Source of the DNA: Caryophanales bacterium UBA5632
Lineage (GTDB): Bacteria > Bacillota_I > Bacilli_A > Izemoplasmatales > Hujiaoplasmataceae
DNA: 7,679 nucleotides
Direction of reading: 5' to 3'
Assembly: GCA_002421405.1 (NCBI GenBank)
Contig: DIJY01000062.1
Coordinates: 8,571-16,249 of the forward strand
This document shows, piece by piece, positions 6,154 through 7,679 of the stretch. The number at the start of each line of letters is the position of its first letter. The first letter of the stretch is position 1. Position numbers and translations under genes: made by a program. A model generated the notes under the pieces. The model saw only the letters and a list, made by a program, of their open reading frames with translations. It was not told where the DNA came from and did no database searches.

Positions 6154-6831
6154 ATGATTCATAATGATTGGGATGATATTCTTTCAAATGAATTTTCCAA
6201 ACCTTATTTTAAAGAATTAACAGCGCGTGTCAAAGAGGAATTCAAAAATTACACTTGTTTTCCGCCCATCAGTGATGTTTTTAACGCATTTCGATTAACA
6301 CCATTTAACGCCGTAAAAGTTGTGATTGTCGGCCAAGATCCTTATCACAATCGCGGCGAAGCAATGGGACTCTGTTTTTCTGTTCCTAAAACGGTTTCCA
6401 TTCCGCCATCGCTCATTAATATATTCACTGAACTCAAGAATGACTTGGGGTTTGAAATCCCAAAATCCGGAGATTTGACCCATTGGGCAAAAGAAGGCGT
6501 ATTGCTTCTCAATACAATCATGACGGTTAGAATGAACCAACCCCTTTCGCATAAAGGCATTGGGTGGCAAACTTTTACCGATGAGGTGATTCGGATTCTT
6601 GATAAGAAACCAGAGCCTGTCGTATTTGTCTTATGGGGAACGCACGCGAAAAGTAAAAAAATCTTGCTTTCAAATCCAAACCATTTAGTGATTGAAAATG
6701 TTCATCCTTCCCCTTTGTCATCTTATCGTAATTTTTTCGGTTCGAAACCTTTTTCACAAATCAATCAATTTCTTACAAAAAATAATCTCAAGCCCATTGA
6801 TTTTAACTTGAATCAGAAGGATAAATTATGA
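6154..6831 (+). CDS. ung: Uracil-DNA glycosylase (family 1)
   Basis: Removes uracil from DNA by cleaving the N-glycosidic bond, the first step of base-excision repair after cytosine deamination or dUMP incorporation. The 225 residues match the usual bacterial Ung length. All family-1 motifs are present: GQDPYHN (60-66) with catalytic D62 and Y64, which shields the pocket from thymine; the FSVP strand (75-78) with F75 stacking on uracil; LLLNT (117-121) with N120 reading the uracil edge; WGTHA (161-165); and the DNA-intercalating loop HPSPLS (184-189) with H184. The product is cytoplasmic. The ATG follows the TAA of the Cys-rich gene without a gap and has only a weak GGTGAAG upstream, suggesting translation by coupling. 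Its TGA stop overlaps the start of the FolT-like gene by 4 bp. Assignment is very secure. Confidence 0.97.
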   Translation: MIHNDWDDILSNEFSKPYFKELTARVKEEFKNYTCFPPISDVFNAFRLTPFNAVKVVIVGQDPYHNRGEAMGLCFSVPKTVSIPPSLINIFTELKNDLGFEIPKSGDLTHWAKEGVLLLNTIMTVRMNQPLSHKGIGWQTFTDEVIRILDKKPEPVVFVLWGTHAKSKKILLSNPNHLVIENVHPSPLSSYRNFFGSKPFSQINQFLTKNNLKPIDFNLNQKDKL

Positions 6832-7637
6832 ATAAAAAACCCGTCCAAGCAATTGTATTTACTGGATTGATGGTCGCACTTGGCATTGTATTATCACAAC
6901 TTGTTTCCATTGCCCTTCCCAATGCTTCATCACCCATCATCAAATTTGGGATTGGGTATTTACCAATCATTATCATTTCAATTTTGTATGGTCCCGTCTA
7001 CGGAATCCTTGCGGCGATTTCTCAAGATTTAATTGGTTTTTTTATGATTGGAGCCGCGAATGGACAAATTTTTCATTTAGGATTTACGCTGAATGCAATT
7101 TTATATGGTCTCATTCCTGGCCTGTTTTTTAAGAATAAAAATTCAAAAAATCTTAAATTGTATCATTGGATGAACCACGGTCTTGTGGCAATATTCCTCT
7201 TGTTGATTACACTTTATCTTTTTAATCCTGAGCTTGTGATTTCATCTTCACTGGATTTAGCAGAAAAATACATTCTCATGTCCGTATCGATTGCGGCCGG
7301 ACTGGTCATCATCGGGTTTAATTTTTGGGTCGTCAAGATGAAAAAATCGGATTTTAGTCCATTCAAAATCCTATTTGTGGTGTTGTTACTCTATATGTTG
7401 GTCTCTTTAGTGTTAACGCCGATTTGGTTATACATGCTCATCAATCATTTGTCTTTTTTTGAGATTAATCTCACACAATTAGGAGCCTATATATTGGTGG
7501 TGTTGCCACTTAGAATCGTTAAAATGCCAATTGAAGTGATGGCCTACGTTCTTTTATTAACGCCGATATTAAGTCTTTTAAAACATTTAATTGAACATCA
7601 AGATTTTGACGAAGAAGAATCACGTCATTCAGACTAA
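6828..7637 (+). CDS. FolT-like ECF transporter S component (folate family), enlarged
   Basis: Polytopic membrane protein predicted to bind a folate-type vitamin and pass it to an ECF module encoded elsewhere. The folate-family pattern is clear in residues 1-100: an N-terminal QAIVFTGLMVAL helix (7-18), then the FGIGYLPIIIISILYGPVYGILAAISQDLIGFF stretch (40-72, with D67), then FTLNAILYGLIPGLFF (86-101). The C-terminal LPLRIVKMPIEV (226-237) with R229 and K232 matches the family's last helix. At 269 aa it is much longer than standard FolT (about 170-190). The excess is at about 111-172, two further hydrophobic segments with a short loop between them. It ends in an acidic, His-containing tail. 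The ATG overlaps the ung stop by 4 bp and has AAGG (6817-6820) 7 nt upstream. The ligand is inferred from the family. Confidence 0.85.
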   Translation: MNKKPVQAIVFTGLMVALGIVLSQLVSIALPNASSPIIKFGIGYLPIIIISILYGPVYGILAAISQDLIGFFMIGAANGQIFHLGFTLNAILYGLIPGLFFKNKNSKNLKLYHWMNHGLVAIFLLLITLYLFNPELVISSSLDLAEKYILMSVSIAAGLVIIGFNFWVVKMKKSDFSPFKILFVVLLLYMLVSLVLTPIWLYMLINHLSFFEINLTQLGAYILVVLPLRIVKMPIEVMAYVLLLTPILSLLKHLIEHQDFDEEESRHSD

Positions 7638-7679
7638 AAAAGAATCAGCCAGCCGGTGAAATGATAAGATGTTAGTAGA

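Noticed and set aside
6295..6570. Minus-strand frames opposite ung.
   Set aside because: They are shadows of the strongly conserved ung coding frame, with no start signals.
7638..7679. Possible start of another gene at the right edge (ATG at 7669 with GGTGA at 7655-7659, or ATG at 7661).
   Set aside because: The ATG at 7661 hits a stop after four codons, and the one at 7669 leaves only three full codons before the edge. There is too little to support a coding call, and no complete terminator is visible either.

Overview
The window is AT-rich, densely packed bacterial DNA from a low-GC Firmicutes/Tenericutes-type organism. UGA reads as a normal stop: it ends the GDPD-type esterase, uracil-DNA glycosylase and minus-strand membrane-protein genes where those families should end, and tryptophans are TGG. 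This argues against Mycoplasma/Spiroplasma (UGA = Trp). It fits an Acholeplasma-, Haloplasma- or Izemoplasma-like mollicute relative or a deep-branching Firmicute; the lineage is an inference from gene content and style only.

Layout. (1) 1-1005, plus strand: C-terminal part or all of a RibU-like ECF-transporter substrate-binding protein, with an extra N-terminal membrane region built from a tandemly duplicated two-helix unit. It probably runs in from beyond the left edge. A hairpin terminator shared by both strands (about 1015-1046) follows. (2) 1046-1798, minus strand: a two-TM membrane protein of unknown function. (3) 1799-1943: divergent promoter region with a 15-bp palindrome. (4) 1944-4125, plus strand: three-gene operon of glycerophosphodiester phosphodiesterase, PfkB-family (pseudouridine-kinase-like) sugar kinase and small FMN nitroreductase, closed by a strong terminator at 4134-4163. 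(5) 4195-4240: a good sigma-A-type promoter and Shine-Dalgarno start the second operon. (6) 4244-7637, plus strand: phosphohexomutase (PgcA type), a very small Cys-rich single-TM protein, uracil-DNA glycosylase and a FolT-like ECF S component, with gaps of only a few bases or overlaps. The last 42 bases show no convincing gene.

How the genes work together. The theme is salvage and housekeeping: vitamin uptake (riboflavin-like and folate-like S components, both needing an ECF ATPase/EcfT module encoded elsewhere), phosphodiester and nucleoside/sugar salvage (GDPD, PfkB kinase), hexose-1-phosphate supply (phosphoglucomutase), an FMN oxidoreductase and uracil repair. Riboflavin uptake would supply FMN for the nitroreductase. 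Folate uptake and Ung both bear on the dTTP/uracil balance, although they may share a transcript by chance.

I see no CRISPR array, insertion sequence, phage gene, tRNA or rRNA, and nothing that looks like a defence system. The least ordinary features are the duplicated helical hairpin fused to the RibU domain, the enlarged FolT-like protein, and the small Cys-rich membrane protein between pgm and ung.
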